Part shown: one piece after another, positions 1 to 9,275 of the stretch
How the letters are laid out: each line of letters begins with the position of its first letter
Numbering within the stretch: position 1 is the first letter of the stretch
Assembly (NCBI RefSeq): GCF_963678635.1
Contig: NC_087068.1
Coordinates: forward strand, 43,363,649-43,427,648
DNA from: Symsagittifera roscoffensis
Lineage: Eukaryota > Xenacoelomorpha > Acoela > Convolutidae
Length of the DNA: 64,000 bases
Reading direction: 5' to 3'
Made by a program: the position numbers and the translations under genes
Notes under the pieces: generated by a model
Told to the model about the DNA's origin: nothing
Databases searched by the model: none
The model's input: the letters and a program-made list of their open reading frames with translations, nothing else

Positions 1-2962
1 TCATCTTGATGGGAGAATTCGCTTCACTCTCGTCAGTAGCTGAGTCGATCAATAACTCACTCGGTCTTCCTTCACACTCATCAAGCTTGTCAAGTACTTC
101 TCTCATCAAGGGTTGATTGAGACCTGTTTTGAGAATGGATTGGGTCCCATAGCTCTGAACCACAGTCCAGACTTCTTCCATGAACGCCACTCTGTCCAGC
201 TTACATCCCGTCCTACTCTCGTGGTCTCGGTGATGTACTTCCCATTCTTCTTCGGGCAGCGTTCCCAAGAAGGGTACTCTGGCTGAGGCCTCTATTCTTC
301 TCCTCCGAGGTGATTCCGTGAGGATTCTCTGGTCGTTTTTTCTTGAATTGCCAGGAGAGCTGCTCTCCGGCAAATTCCGTTTCATTTCCATAAAGGCTGA
401 CGGAGGCTCCAGTGTCGAGGTGCCTTCATCCGCTGGCTCAGTTGCTTCCAACGTATCCGCATTGTTTTCAAGATCACTGAAGATGTTAAAATCCAGGCTG
501 GATGTTCCTCCTGTCGATGCCCTGTCGTCTTCCCCACCAGCTTGATCTTGTTGCATGGGTTCTTCAGTCTGACGGCTTCCACCCTGTCCGTCATCTCCTT
601 CTGACTTATCCTTATTCGAGTTCGATGGTCCTTGTTCGTCATTGTCGGCTTCTTCATGGAATCTTGGTATGAGCAATGTACCGGCCGATTTATCTTCCTC
701 TTCTCCATGGACCACTTTGATTTCTTCGCAGCCGAAGGGTGCTAGGAAAGTTCTCGTCTGCAATACTCCTCCAACTTTCATCTCCTTCCTCGCACTGGTC
801 AGGATCAATGAGGCTTCAGGCAATTCTGTCCTGCCTCTCAATCTCATCGGAGCTAAGCCTAGTCCTTTCCATTCCTCATCAAATCTTCCAGGCTTGGGAG
901 TAGCGGCGTTGCTTATTCGCCTTCTCGTCGCTTGATCCGTGTATGCAAATCGTGTGTACTGTAACACGGCGGCATTTCTCCCTACGAAGTATGGATCCAT
1001 CGTTCCCATGAAATTCCCTACTCTCCTTTCATTGGTTTCGAATGCTCTCAATCTAGGAGTTTGTACTACGGAGACTGCTCCGAGCAGCATCCTTCTTATC
1101 AGAGGGAATTCAGGGATTGCCTCCGGTAGCTTCTTGTAATCGCCCCAGTCCTTCGTCTCTTCTCTCACTTTGTGATAGGCTGCTGTGAGACGAGGCACTC
1201 TGGTCATTTCACCATTCGTTTTGTCATAGGGCCTCAGATTCCAAAGCTTTGGAAACACCTCGATGTGCCCTCTTTCTACTTCTCCCATGCGGTCATAGAA
1301 GTGATCGTCAAAATTGATGACTGTCATCTCTGGCTCCGATATCTTTGCAAATAACAGATCTTCACTCATGAGCTCTCGCAATGCGTGCTGCTCGCACCAG
1401 TTCAGTGTACTACCGTCCACTGCCGATATGAGGTTCAGGTGCAGCACCGACCTCCTATATGCTTCCACTTTAACGTCAGGGAACGCAAAGGTGACTGCTG
1501 GTCCATAGATCACTGTCACGAACTCCGTGACTCCTCTGATCAGCGCCAAGGGTTCGATTCTCATAGCTAAGCTCAAATCTGTTAATAGCGGCATGCCTCC
1601 AACATGTCGTCTAACATCTTCCTCTCTTTCAATTGTCTCGTCTTCTCCGGTTCCAAAGCGATTTTGCTGCAAGAGATACTGGATAAGAGTGTGTCTCAGG
1701 TCTCTTATCTTGTTCCACGAGTCCGTGGATTTCTTCATATCCAGATTCCTCACTCTCTCTTTCATCTGCTCTGGACAACGTGCCAGTTTCATCAGTCCTC
1801 CCAAGTTTCCGTGGGTTATTGCGATCAATCTCAGAAGTCCATCTAGTCGTAGGTTCTGTATTCCATCCGTAAGCAGTATCGCCGGTCCTTTTACGAAACT
1901 CTCCGCTCCGAACGTCACGAACAAGGCTATTAATTCCACTATCGATACTTTCACTACTGCTTGGAGGAATTCCTTTATCAAATAGTGCGAGACTTTTGGG
2001 TAAACTTTTGCCAAGAAGGACGCGGTCCATCCGGCTCCCAACCCTTCTAGCATGCTGTCTGTCCTTTCAAATCCCTCCTGTCCCTTCACTTCCTGGGTCC
2101 AGAAGGTTTCCAGAGTAATCTGACACATTCTGTTCACGAACTCAGCTGTCTTTTCTCCGGCATTTTCCGCCAGGTTCACCTCCTTCAACAAGTAGGCGTG
2201 TATCTTAGTGATCATTACTGGGCCTTGCTGAAAAGCATCTGCACCCAATGCCGCTACTCTAGGATTCAGGTGTAGCCACTGGTTTGCTTCCGGCTTGGTT
2301 CTCAGCACCATCGCTTCCAGATGAGCTCTCGTCTCCAGTGAATTCTTTCTTCTCGTGTCTTCACTCGCCACTTCCATTGCTCGGAACCACAAGTCGTTGG
2401 ACATTGCCGTGATCACTCGATGGTCGTCATCTATTCCTGGTTTCAGTTTGAGTTGCCGACTGAAGTTGGACAGTTCCAACCCCAGCACTTCGTCCAACAC
2501 TAACATGTGTAGCGCGTGGTCCTTGAACCCTCTCATCGCGTTTGAGATATCTGACCATACTGCAGGCAGTTCAGCCTTAAGTGGCCTCAGGTTCTCCATT
2601 TCTATCATGCGATTCGGGGCTGATATGATCACATCATATTTTCCCTCCGAAAGTAAGGCTACCATTGCATACACAAATTTCAGTCCATCCGGGAGATGTG
2701 CATATCCCGGAGACAACGGAAATACTACTCTCAACGTCACTTTATTGAATGATCCCTCCTTCGTCGCGTCCACCACTTCACCCATCGACTCCAGGATGTC
2801 TTTTATCGCTGGCCATACTGCGTTTTCTGCTGTTGCAGGATCTCTGAGCCTGCTCAGAAAACCTCTACTGTGTAGATGGTCATTGATGCCAGCAAACACA
2901 ATCGTTATCGGGTTCATTTCTGTCTGCCTTTGTACCCCTATAGCCAATGACACTGATTGCAA
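1..2962 (-). CDS. ORF-B, copy 1 (partial, 3' end outside window): degenerate SGNH-like domain plus unknown region
   Basis: This is the duplicate of the 1001-residue ORF at 4610-7615 and stays open to the window edge, so about the last 19 codons of that frame are missing. Relative to copy 2 it has four extra in-frame codons near 2020 and a Thr-to-Arg change near 1833; neither introduces a stop. The first codons are TTG CAA, directly after the 16-bp repeat that separates ORF-B from ORF-A, so it probably has no start of its own and was once continuous with ORF-A; the first ATG is 15 codons in. Domain content is described under the copy at 4610-7615. Function unknown. Confidence 0.7.
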   Translation of the reverse strand, partial: MQSVSLAIGVQRQTEMNPITIVFAGINDHLHSRGFLSRLRDPATAENAVWPAIKDILESMGEVVDATKEGSFNKVTLRVVFPLSPGYAHLPDGLKFVYAMVALLSEGKYDVIISAPNRMIEMENLRPLKAELPAVWSDISNAMRGFKDHALHMLVLDEVLGLELSNFSRQLKLKPGIDDDHRVITAMSNDLWFRAMEVASEDTRRKNSLETRAHLEAMVLRTKPEANQWLHLNPRVAALGADAFQQGPVMITKIHAYLLKEVNLAENAGEKTAEFVNRMCQITLETFWTQEVKGQEGFERTDSMLEGLGAGWTASFLAKVYPKVSHYLIKEFLQAVVKVSIVELIALFVTFGAESFVKGPAILLTDGIQNLRLDGLLRLIAITHGNLGGLMKLARCPEQMKERVRNLDMKKSTDSWNKIRDLRHTLIQYLLQQNRFGTGEDETIEREEDVRRHVGGMPLLTDLSLAMRIEPLALIRGVTEFVTVIYGPAVTFAFPDVKVEAYRRSVLHLNLISAVDGSTLNWCEQHALRELMSEDLLFAKISEPEMTVINFDDHFYDRMGEVERGHIEVFPKLWNLRPYDKTNGEMTRVPRLTAAYHKVREETKDWGDYKKLPEAIPEFPLIRRMLLGAVSVVQTPRLRAFETNERRVGNFMGTMDPYFVGRNAAVLQYTRFAYTDQATRRRISNAATPKPGRFDEEWKGLGLAPMRLRGRTELPEASLILTSARKEMKVGGVLQTRTFLAPFGCEEIKVVHGEEEDKSAGTLLIPRFHEEADNDEQGPSNSNKDKSEGDDGQGGSRQTEEPMQQDQAGGEDDRASTGGTSSLDFNIFSDLENNADTLEATEPADEGTSTLEPPSAFMEMKRNLPESSSPGNSRKNDQRILTESPRRRRIEASARVPFLGTLPEEEWEVHHRDHESRTGCKLDRVAFMEEVWTVVQSYGTQSILKTGLNQPLMREVLDKLDECEGRPSELLIDSATDESEANSPIKM

Positions 2963-2964
2963 TA

Positions 2965-2996
2965 GGTCAACTGCGGCCTAGGTCAACTGCGGCCAG
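2965..2996. repeat. 16-bp tandem duplication between ORF-A and ORF-B (copy 1)
   Basis: The 16-bp unit GGTCAACTGCGGCCTA at 2965-2980 is followed by a second unit (14 of 16 identical) at 2981-2996. Because 16 is not a multiple of three, it switches the minus-strand frame and creates the ORF-A stop. The same duplication sits at 7618-7649, so it predates the 4.65-kb duplication. Confidence 0.9.
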
Positions 2997-4604
2997 CATT
3001 ATGACGTCCGGCCAAAACAAAGACTTAGAGGTGTACACGAACTCTGAATTCGCTACTACCATGATTTTGGCCTTTCTCATCTCTGCTTTGTCGTAGGCGG
3101 CGAAGATGGTCTCATCTTTCTTTATCGCTGTCAATCCGCCATATCTCTGGGCATCACCATCTTGGTTCACTAGTTTTGGGTACACTCTCTCCTTCACATG
3201 ACCAGGTGGTAACGTCAATTGCCTAAATATCTTCACGTGTTGTCCAATCGGCGCTCTCGCCGTCAGGAATCTTCCTGGTCTTTCTTCACGATTCCTCTCA
3301 TCATGGTTCAATCTCACATCTTGCAACGGTCTTGCATTCACAGGTCCCATTGTGTTGTTTGAGGGCAGTACCTCCAAGTCGGCAAATCTCAAGGCCGTCG
3401 TGGAACTGAAATTTATGCTAGCGGCTATCAACCAGTCTACGCCGGTTATCGAGTACAATCTGCTGACGGATAGCGTCGCTCCATTCAGCATCCTCCTTGC
3501 ATCTTCGATGAAGCTCACTCTCTGTAGGTCCAGCTTCATTAGTTCGTCTTTGTATATATGCCAAGGAGACGGTATGGATCGCGACCACATCAATGAGCCT
3601 CTGCTCGGTCTCTCCTCTCGACTGGTACTCGTCGTCTCCGATCTAGTGTCCGATCTAGATGTGCCTGCTACTTCTTCGATTGGTTGGTTGACAGGTCCTA
3701 TCCTTCTCCTAGGATGAATTGTCCTCCTCATCGGTGCTTCTCCCAACCAATCCTGTACGTCTGTTCTTCGACCTGGTTCACTGGAGCTTTGTTGCCGGTA
3801 ATTTGTGACGGCTGGGACCGTACCCAAGCGTGTTTCCAGGTTAGGAGGCACAAAGGTGGTGATCACCGTATCACTCACCGTTCCCTCTTCCTTCAGCACT
3901 CCTGTGTCAAAGAGTTCTGCTTCCAGCTCATCCAACCGTTCTTGGAAGACTCGATTCAACCAAGCTTGTCCTTCGACACTGTCGAAGTGGATGCCATCTG
4001 TGGTCAGTCTGGCTTGATCCATGGCTCTCAATTCATGTTCAATGTCCATGAGGATCATTCTTCCGGCATTTCGATTTGCTAGGTTTCTCAAGATGTTGTT
4101 CCACCTCATGACTCCCTCGTTGTGCCTTCTTCCTGATGCTGTCAGGCTTCTTGCGTTCATTGGCACTGTGCAAACGGTCAGTACCGCGCAACTAAACTTC
4201 TGCCAGAGAGTAGTTAACAAACACACCATCATTGATTCCCACAGTGCTTCCTGCTCATCTGATCCTCTGGAGATATCATTCGTCCCAACTAAGATCATCA
4301 CATTGGGTATCTTCCCTGGATTCATCAGCTCCACCATGCGATATAATTGGGCAATCGTCGCGCCTCCAAAGGCCATCACCGTGGTGACCCATGAGGTCCT
4401 CAAATTCGACAGCACTCTGACTAAGCTGTCTCCCAATATCAGGTGAGATGTCCCGAGTGGTGGTTGCTGCAGGTTCACAGCCGGGCTCCAGGTAGCTCGA
4501 TTGAAGCAGGCCCTCGGATCTGTCTCCGGAACTCCCGTGAAATTATACTTCAATCGATTATTCTTCTGCACGTCTATTACACGAGACACTTTCTTCGCTG
4601 GCAT
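2967..4604 (-). pseudogene. ORF-A, copy 1: SGNH/GDSL hydrolase domain, N-terminus lost at duplication junction
   Basis: The 545-residue frame equals residues 352-896 of the full ORF-A at 7620-10310. It keeps the whole SGNH hydrolase core: the GDSL-type nucleophile block (Ser at residue 60), the glycine block FGGAT near 79-83, GTND at 107-110 and the Asp-Gly-Ile-His-Phe block at 203-207. It lacks the N-terminal region and coiled coil of the full protein because the duplication joins it directly to the end of ORF-B from copy 2. It differs from copy 2 at the residue between Gly and His of the last block (Ile here, Leu there) and in a Leu/Thr change further on. An ATG is present at 4604, but expression from it is doubtful. 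Confidence 0.75.
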
Positions 4605-4609
4605 CTTCC

Positions 4610-7600
4610 TTACTTTCCTCTCCTGGTCCTTGACAGGTACACCACCTCTCCATCGTCCTGCGGTGTCATCTTGATGGGAGAATTCGCTTCACTCTCGTCA
4701 GTAGCTGAGTCGATCAATAACTCACTCGGTCTTCCTTCACACTCATCAAGCTTGTCAAGTACTTCTCTCATCAAGGGTTGATTGAGACCTGTTTTGAGAA
4801 TGGATTGGGTCCCATAGCTCTGAACCACAGTCCAGACTTCTTCCATGAACGCCACTCTGTCCAGCTTACATCCCGTCCTACTCTCGTGGTCTCGGTGATG
4901 TACTTCCCATTCTTCTTCGGGCAGCGTTCCCAAGAAGGGTACTCTGGCTGAGGCCTCTATTCTTCTCCTCCGAGGTGATTCCGTGAGGATTCTCTGGTCG
5001 TTTTTTCTTGAATTGCCAGGAGAGCTGCTCTCCGGCAAATTCCGTTTCATTTCCATAAAGGCTGACGGAGGCTCCAGTGTCGAGGTGCCTTCATCCGCTG
5101 GCTCAGTTGCTTCCAACGTATCCGCATTGTTTTCAAGATCACTGAAGATGTTAAAATCCAGGCTGGATGTTCCTCCTGTCGATGCCCTGTCGTCTTCCCC
5201 ACCAGCTTGATCTTGTTGCATGGGTTCTTCAGTCTGACGGCTTCCACCCTGTCCGTCATCTCCTTCTGACTTATCCTTATTCGAGTTCGATGGTCCTTGT
5301 TCGTCATTGTCGGCTTCTTCATGGAATCTTGGTATGAGCAATGTACCGGCCGATTTATCTTCCTCTTCTCCATGGACCACTTTGATTTCTTCGCAGCCGA
5401 AGGGTGCTAGGAAAGTTCTCGTCTGCAATACTCCTCCAACTTTCATCTCCTTCCTCGCACTGGTCAGGATCAATGAGGCTTCAGGCAATTCTGTCCTGCC
5501 TCTCAATCTCATCGGAGCTAAGCCTAGTCCTTTCCATTCCTCATCAAATCTTCCAGGCTTGGGAGTAGCGGCGTTGCTTATTCGCCTTCTCGTCGCTTGA
5601 TCCGTGTATGCAAATCGTGTGTACTGTAACACGGCGGCATTTCTCCCTACGAAGTATGGATCCATCGTTCCCATGAAATTCCCTACTCTCCTTTCATTGG
5701 TTTCGAATGCTCTCAATCTAGGAGTTTGTACTACGGAGACTGCTCCGAGCAGCATCCTTCTTATCAGAGGGAATTCAGGGATTGCCTCCGGTAGCTTCTT
5801 GTAATCGCCCCAGTCCTTCGTCTCTTCTCTCACTTTGTGATAGGCTGCTGTGAGACGAGGCACTCTGGTCATTTCACCATTCGTTTTGTCATAGGGCCTC
5901 AGATTCCAAAGCTTTGGAAACACCTCGATGTGCCCTCTTTCTACTTCTCCCATGCGGTCATAGAAGTGATCGTCAAAATTGATGACTGTCATCTCTGGCT
6001 CCGATATCTTTGCAAATAACAGATCTTCACTCATGAGCTCTCGCAATGCGTGCTGCTCGCACCAGTTCAGTGTACTACCGTCCACTGCCGATATGAGGTT
6101 CAGGTGCAGCACCGACCTCCTATATGCTTCCACTTTAACGTCAGGGAACGCAAAGGTGACTGCTGGTCCATAGATCACTGTCACGAACTCCGTGACTCCT
6201 CTGATCAGCGCCAAGGGTTCGATTCTCATAGCTAAGCTCAAATCTGTTAATAGCGGCATGCCTCCAACATGTCGTCTAACATCTTCCTCTCTTTCAATTG
6301 TCTCGTCTTCTCCGGTTCCAAAGCGATTTTGCTGCAAGAGATACTGGATAAGAGTGTGTCTCAGGTCTCTTATCTTGTTCCACGAGTCCGTGGATTTCTT
6401 CATATCCAGATTCCTCACTCTCTCTTTCATCTGCTCTGGACAACGTGCCAGTTTCATCAGTCCTCCCAAGTTTCCGTGGGTTATTGCGATCAATGTCAGA
6501 AGTCCATCTAGTCGTAGGTTCTGTATTCCATCCGTAAGCAGTATCGCCGGTCCTTTTACGAAACTCTCCGCTCCGAACGTCACGAACAAGGCTATTAATT
6601 CCACTATCGATACTTTCACTACTGCTTGGAGGAATTCCTTTATCAAATAGTGCGAGACTTTTGGGTAAACTTTTGCCAAGAAGGACGCTCCCAACCCTTC
6701 TAGCATGCTGTCTGTCCTTTCAAATCCCTCCTGTCCCTTCACTTCCTGGGTCCAGAAGGTTTCCAGAGTAATCTGACACATTCTGTTCACGAACTCAGCT
6801 GTCTTTTCTCCGGCATTTTCCGCCAGGTTCACCTCCTTCAACAAGTAGGCGTGTATCTTAGTGATCATTACTGGGCCTTGCTGAAAAGCATCTGCACCCA
6901 ATGCCGCTACTCTAGGATTCAGGTGTAGCCATTGGTTTGCTTCCGGCTTGGTTCTCAGCACCATCGCTTCCAGATGAGCTCTCGTCTCCAGTGAATTCTT
7001 TCTTCTCGTGTCTTCACTCGCCACTTCCATTGCTCGGAACCACAAGTCGTTGGACATTGCCGTGATCACTCGATGGTCGTCATCTATTCCTGGTTTCAGT
7101 TTGAGTTGCCGACTGAAGTTGGACAGTTCCAACCCCAGCACTTCGTCCAACACTAACATGTGTAGCGCGTGGTCCTTGAACCCTCTCATCGCGTTTGAGA
7201 TATCTGACCATACTGCAGGCAGTTCAGCCTTAAGTGGCCTCAGGTTCTCCATTTCTATCATGCGATTCGGGGCTGATATGATCACATCATATTTTCCCTC
7301 CGAAAGTAAGGCTACCATTGCATACACAAATTTCAGTCCATCCGGGAGATGTGCATATCCCGGAGACAACGGAAATACTACTCTCAACGTCACTTTATTG
7401 AATGATCCCTCCTTCGTCGCGTCCACCACTTCACCCATCGACTCCAGGATGTCTTTTATCGCTGGCCATACTGCGTTTTCTGCTGTTGCAGGATCTCTGA
7501 GCCTGCTCAGAAAACCTCTACTGTGTAGATGGTCATTGATGCCAGCAAACACAATCGTTATCGGGTTCATTTCTGTCTGCCTTTGTACCCCTATAGCCAA

Positions 7601-7615
7601 TGACACTGATTGCAA
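4610..7615 (-). CDS. ORF-B: second, degenerate SGNH-like domain and large uncharacterised region
   Basis: The frame has 1001 codons. Residues 15-200 look like the later blocks of an SGNH fold: a hydrophobic strand leading to GIND (25-28, compare GTND) and an Asp-Asp-Asp-His block (178-181). The matching nucleophile-like strand is at the end of ORF-A, so the domain spans the break between the two ORFs. Residues about 480-700 form the part best conserved with the diverged element at 62.2-62.8 kb, including YGPAVTFAFPD and LNWCEQ. Residues about 760-900 are acidic and low-complexity. The listed start is TTG; the first ATG is 15 codons further in. The last residues (RTRRGK) and the stop come from the duplication junction and are therefore chimeric. 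I see no clear signal peptide or membrane span. Product unknown; it occupies the env position of the element. Confidence 0.7.
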   Translation of the reverse strand: MQSVSLAIGVQRQTEMNPITIVFAGINDHLHSRGFLSRLRDPATAENAVWPAIKDILESMGEVVDATKEGSFNKVTLRVVFPLSPGYAHLPDGLKFVYAMVALLSEGKYDVIISAPNRMIEMENLRPLKAELPAVWSDISNAMRGFKDHALHMLVLDEVLGLELSNFSRQLKLKPGIDDDHRVITAMSNDLWFRAMEVASEDTRRKNSLETRAHLEAMVLRTKPEANQWLHLNPRVAALGADAFQQGPVMITKIHAYLLKEVNLAENAGEKTAEFVNRMCQITLETFWTQEVKGQEGFERTDSMLEGLGASFLAKVYPKVSHYLIKEFLQAVVKVSIVELIALFVTFGAESFVKGPAILLTDGIQNLRLDGLLTLIAITHGNLGGLMKLARCPEQMKERVRNLDMKKSTDSWNKIRDLRHTLIQYLLQQNRFGTGEDETIEREEDVRRHVGGMPLLTDLSLAMRIEPLALIRGVTEFVTVIYGPAVTFAFPDVKVEAYRRSVLHLNLISAVDGSTLNWCEQHALRELMSEDLLFAKISEPEMTVINFDDHFYDRMGEVERGHIEVFPKLWNLRPYDKTNGEMTRVPRLTAAYHKVREETKDWGDYKKLPEAIPEFPLIRRMLLGAVSVVQTPRLRAFETNERRVGNFMGTMDPYFVGRNAAVLQYTRFAYTDQATRRRISNAATPKPGRFDEEWKGLGLAPMRLRGRTELPEASLILTSARKEMKVGGVLQTRTFLAPFGCEEIKVVHGEEEDKSAGTLLIPRFHEEADNDEQGPSNSNKDKSEGDDGQGGSRQTEEPMQQDQAGGEDDRASTGGTSSLDFNIFSDLENNADTLEATEPADEGTSTLEPPSAFMEMKRNLPESSSPGNSRKNDQRILTESPRRRRIEASARVPFLGTLPEEEWEVHHRDHESRTGCKLDRVAFMEEVWTVVQSYGTQSILKTGLNQPLMREVLDKLDECEGRPSELLIDSATDESEANSPIKMTPQDDGEVVYLSRTRRGK

Positions 7616-9275
7616 TAGGTCAACTGCGGCCTAGGTCAACTGCGGCCAGCATTATGACGTCCGGCCAAAACAAAGACTTAGAGGTGTACACGAACTCTGA
7701 ATTCGCTACTACCATGATTTTGGCCTTTCTCATCTCTGCTTTGTCGTAGGCGGCGAAGATGGTCTCATCTTTCTTTATCGCTGTCAATCCGCCATATCTC
7801 TGGGCATCACCATCTTGGTTCACTAGTTTTGGGTACACTCTCTCCTTCACATGACCAGGTGGTGTCGTCAATTGCCTAAATATCTTCACGTGTTGTCCAA
7901 TCGGCGCTCTCGCCGTCAGGAATCTTCCTGGTCTTTCTTCACGATTCCTCTCATCATGGTTCAATCTCACATCTTGCAACGGTCTTGCATTCACAGGTCC
8001 CATTGTGTTGTTTGAGGGCAGTACCTCCAAGTCGGCAAATCTCAAGGCCGTCGTGGAACTGAAATTTATGCTAGCGGCTATCAACCAGTCTACGCCGGTT
8101 ATCGAGTACAATCTGCTGACGGATAGCGTCGCTCCATTCAGCATCCTCCTTGCATCTTCGATGAAGCTCACTCTCTGTAGGTCCAGCTTCATTAGTTCGT
8201 CTTTGTATATATGCCAAGGAGACGGTATGGATCGCGACCACATCAATGAGCCTCTGCTCGGTCTCTCCTCTCGACTGGTACTCGTCGTCTCCGATCTAGT
8301 GTCCGATCTAGATGTGCCTGCTACTTCTTCGATTGGTTGGTTGACAGGTCCTATCCTTCTCCTAGGATGAATTGTCCTCCTCATCGGTGCTTCTCCCAAC
8401 CAATCCTGTACGTCTGTTCTTCGACCTGGTTCACTGGAGCTTTGTTGCCGGTAATTTGTGACGGCTGGGACCGTACCCAAGCGTGTTTCCAGGTTAGGAG
8501 GCACAAAGGTGGTGATCACCGTATCACTCACCGTTCCCTCTTCCTTCAGCACTCCTGTGTCAAAGAGTTCTGCTTCCAGCTCATCCAACCGTTCTTGGAA
8601 GACTCGATTCAACCAAGCTTGTCCTTCGACACTGTCGAAGTGGAGGCCATCTGTGGTCAGTCTTGCTTGATCCATGGCTCTCAATTCATGTTCAATGTCC
8701 ATGAGGATCATTCTTCCGGCATTTCGATTTGCTAGGTTTCTCAAGATGTTGTTCCACCTCATGACTCCCTCGTTGTGCCTTCTTCCTGATGCTGTCAGGC
8801 TTCTTGCGTTCATTGGCACTGTGCAAACGGTCAGTACCGCGCAACTAAACTTCTGCCAGAGAGTAGTTAACAAACACACCATCATTGATTCCCACAGTGC
8901 TTCCTGCTCATCTGATCCTCTGGAGATATCATTCGTCCCAACTAAGATCATCACATTGGGTATCTTCCCTGGATTCATCAGCTCCACCATGCGATATAAT
9001 TGGGCAATCGTCGCGCCTCCAAAGGCCATCACCGTGGTGACCCATGAGGTCCTCAAATTCGACAGCACTCTGACTAAGCTGTCTCCCAATATCAGGTGAG
9101 ATGTCCCGAGTGGTGGTTGCTGCAGGTTCACAGCCGGGCTCCAGGTAGCTCGATTGAAGCAGGCCCTCGGATCTGTCTCCGGAACTCCCGTGAAATTATA
9201 CTTCAATCGATTATTCTTCTGCACGTCTATTACACGAGACACTTTCTTCGCTGGCATCTTCCTTACTTTCCTCTC
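4623..9275. repeat. Tandem duplication, copy 2
   Basis: This is the second copy of the 4.65-kb unit. It carries the complete visible ORF-B and the C-terminal 545 residues of ORF-A. At its right edge (about 9275) ORF-A continues without a break into its N-terminal half, so this copy is in the original context. At its left edge (about 4622) ORF-B runs into the interior of ORF-A of copy 1, which is the duplication junction. Confidence 0.95.
7618..7649. repeat. 16-bp tandem duplication splitting ORF-A from ORF-B
   Basis: Two near-perfect 16-bp units (7618-7633 and 7634-7649) lie exactly across the ORF-A stop at 7620-7622 and the first codons of ORF-B. With only one unit, the two frames would read through as one. 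The site is therefore a simple slippage or duplication mutation and not a normal gene boundary. Confidence 0.9.

Larger units (their letters stand above)
1..4622. repeat. Tandem duplication, copy 1 (truncated by window edge)
   Basis: Position 1 onward matches position 4666 onward almost base for base, at an offset of 4665 up to about 2010 and 4653 after that. The offset changes because this copy has 12 bp that copy 2 lacks near 2020. I noticed fewer than ten single-base differences, for example at about 1833, 2279, 3214, 3995 and 4013. The right edge is at about 4622, where both copies share CTTACTTTCCTCTC and then diverge. Very recent duplication or an assembly artefact; the sequence alone cannot tell. 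Confidence 0.95.

Noticed and set aside
642-2981. Many plus-strand ORFs of 60-208 codons across the giant element, repeated at the same offsets in both 4.65-kb copies
   Set aside because: They are antisense to long minus-strand frames with recognisable domains and have no family features of their own.
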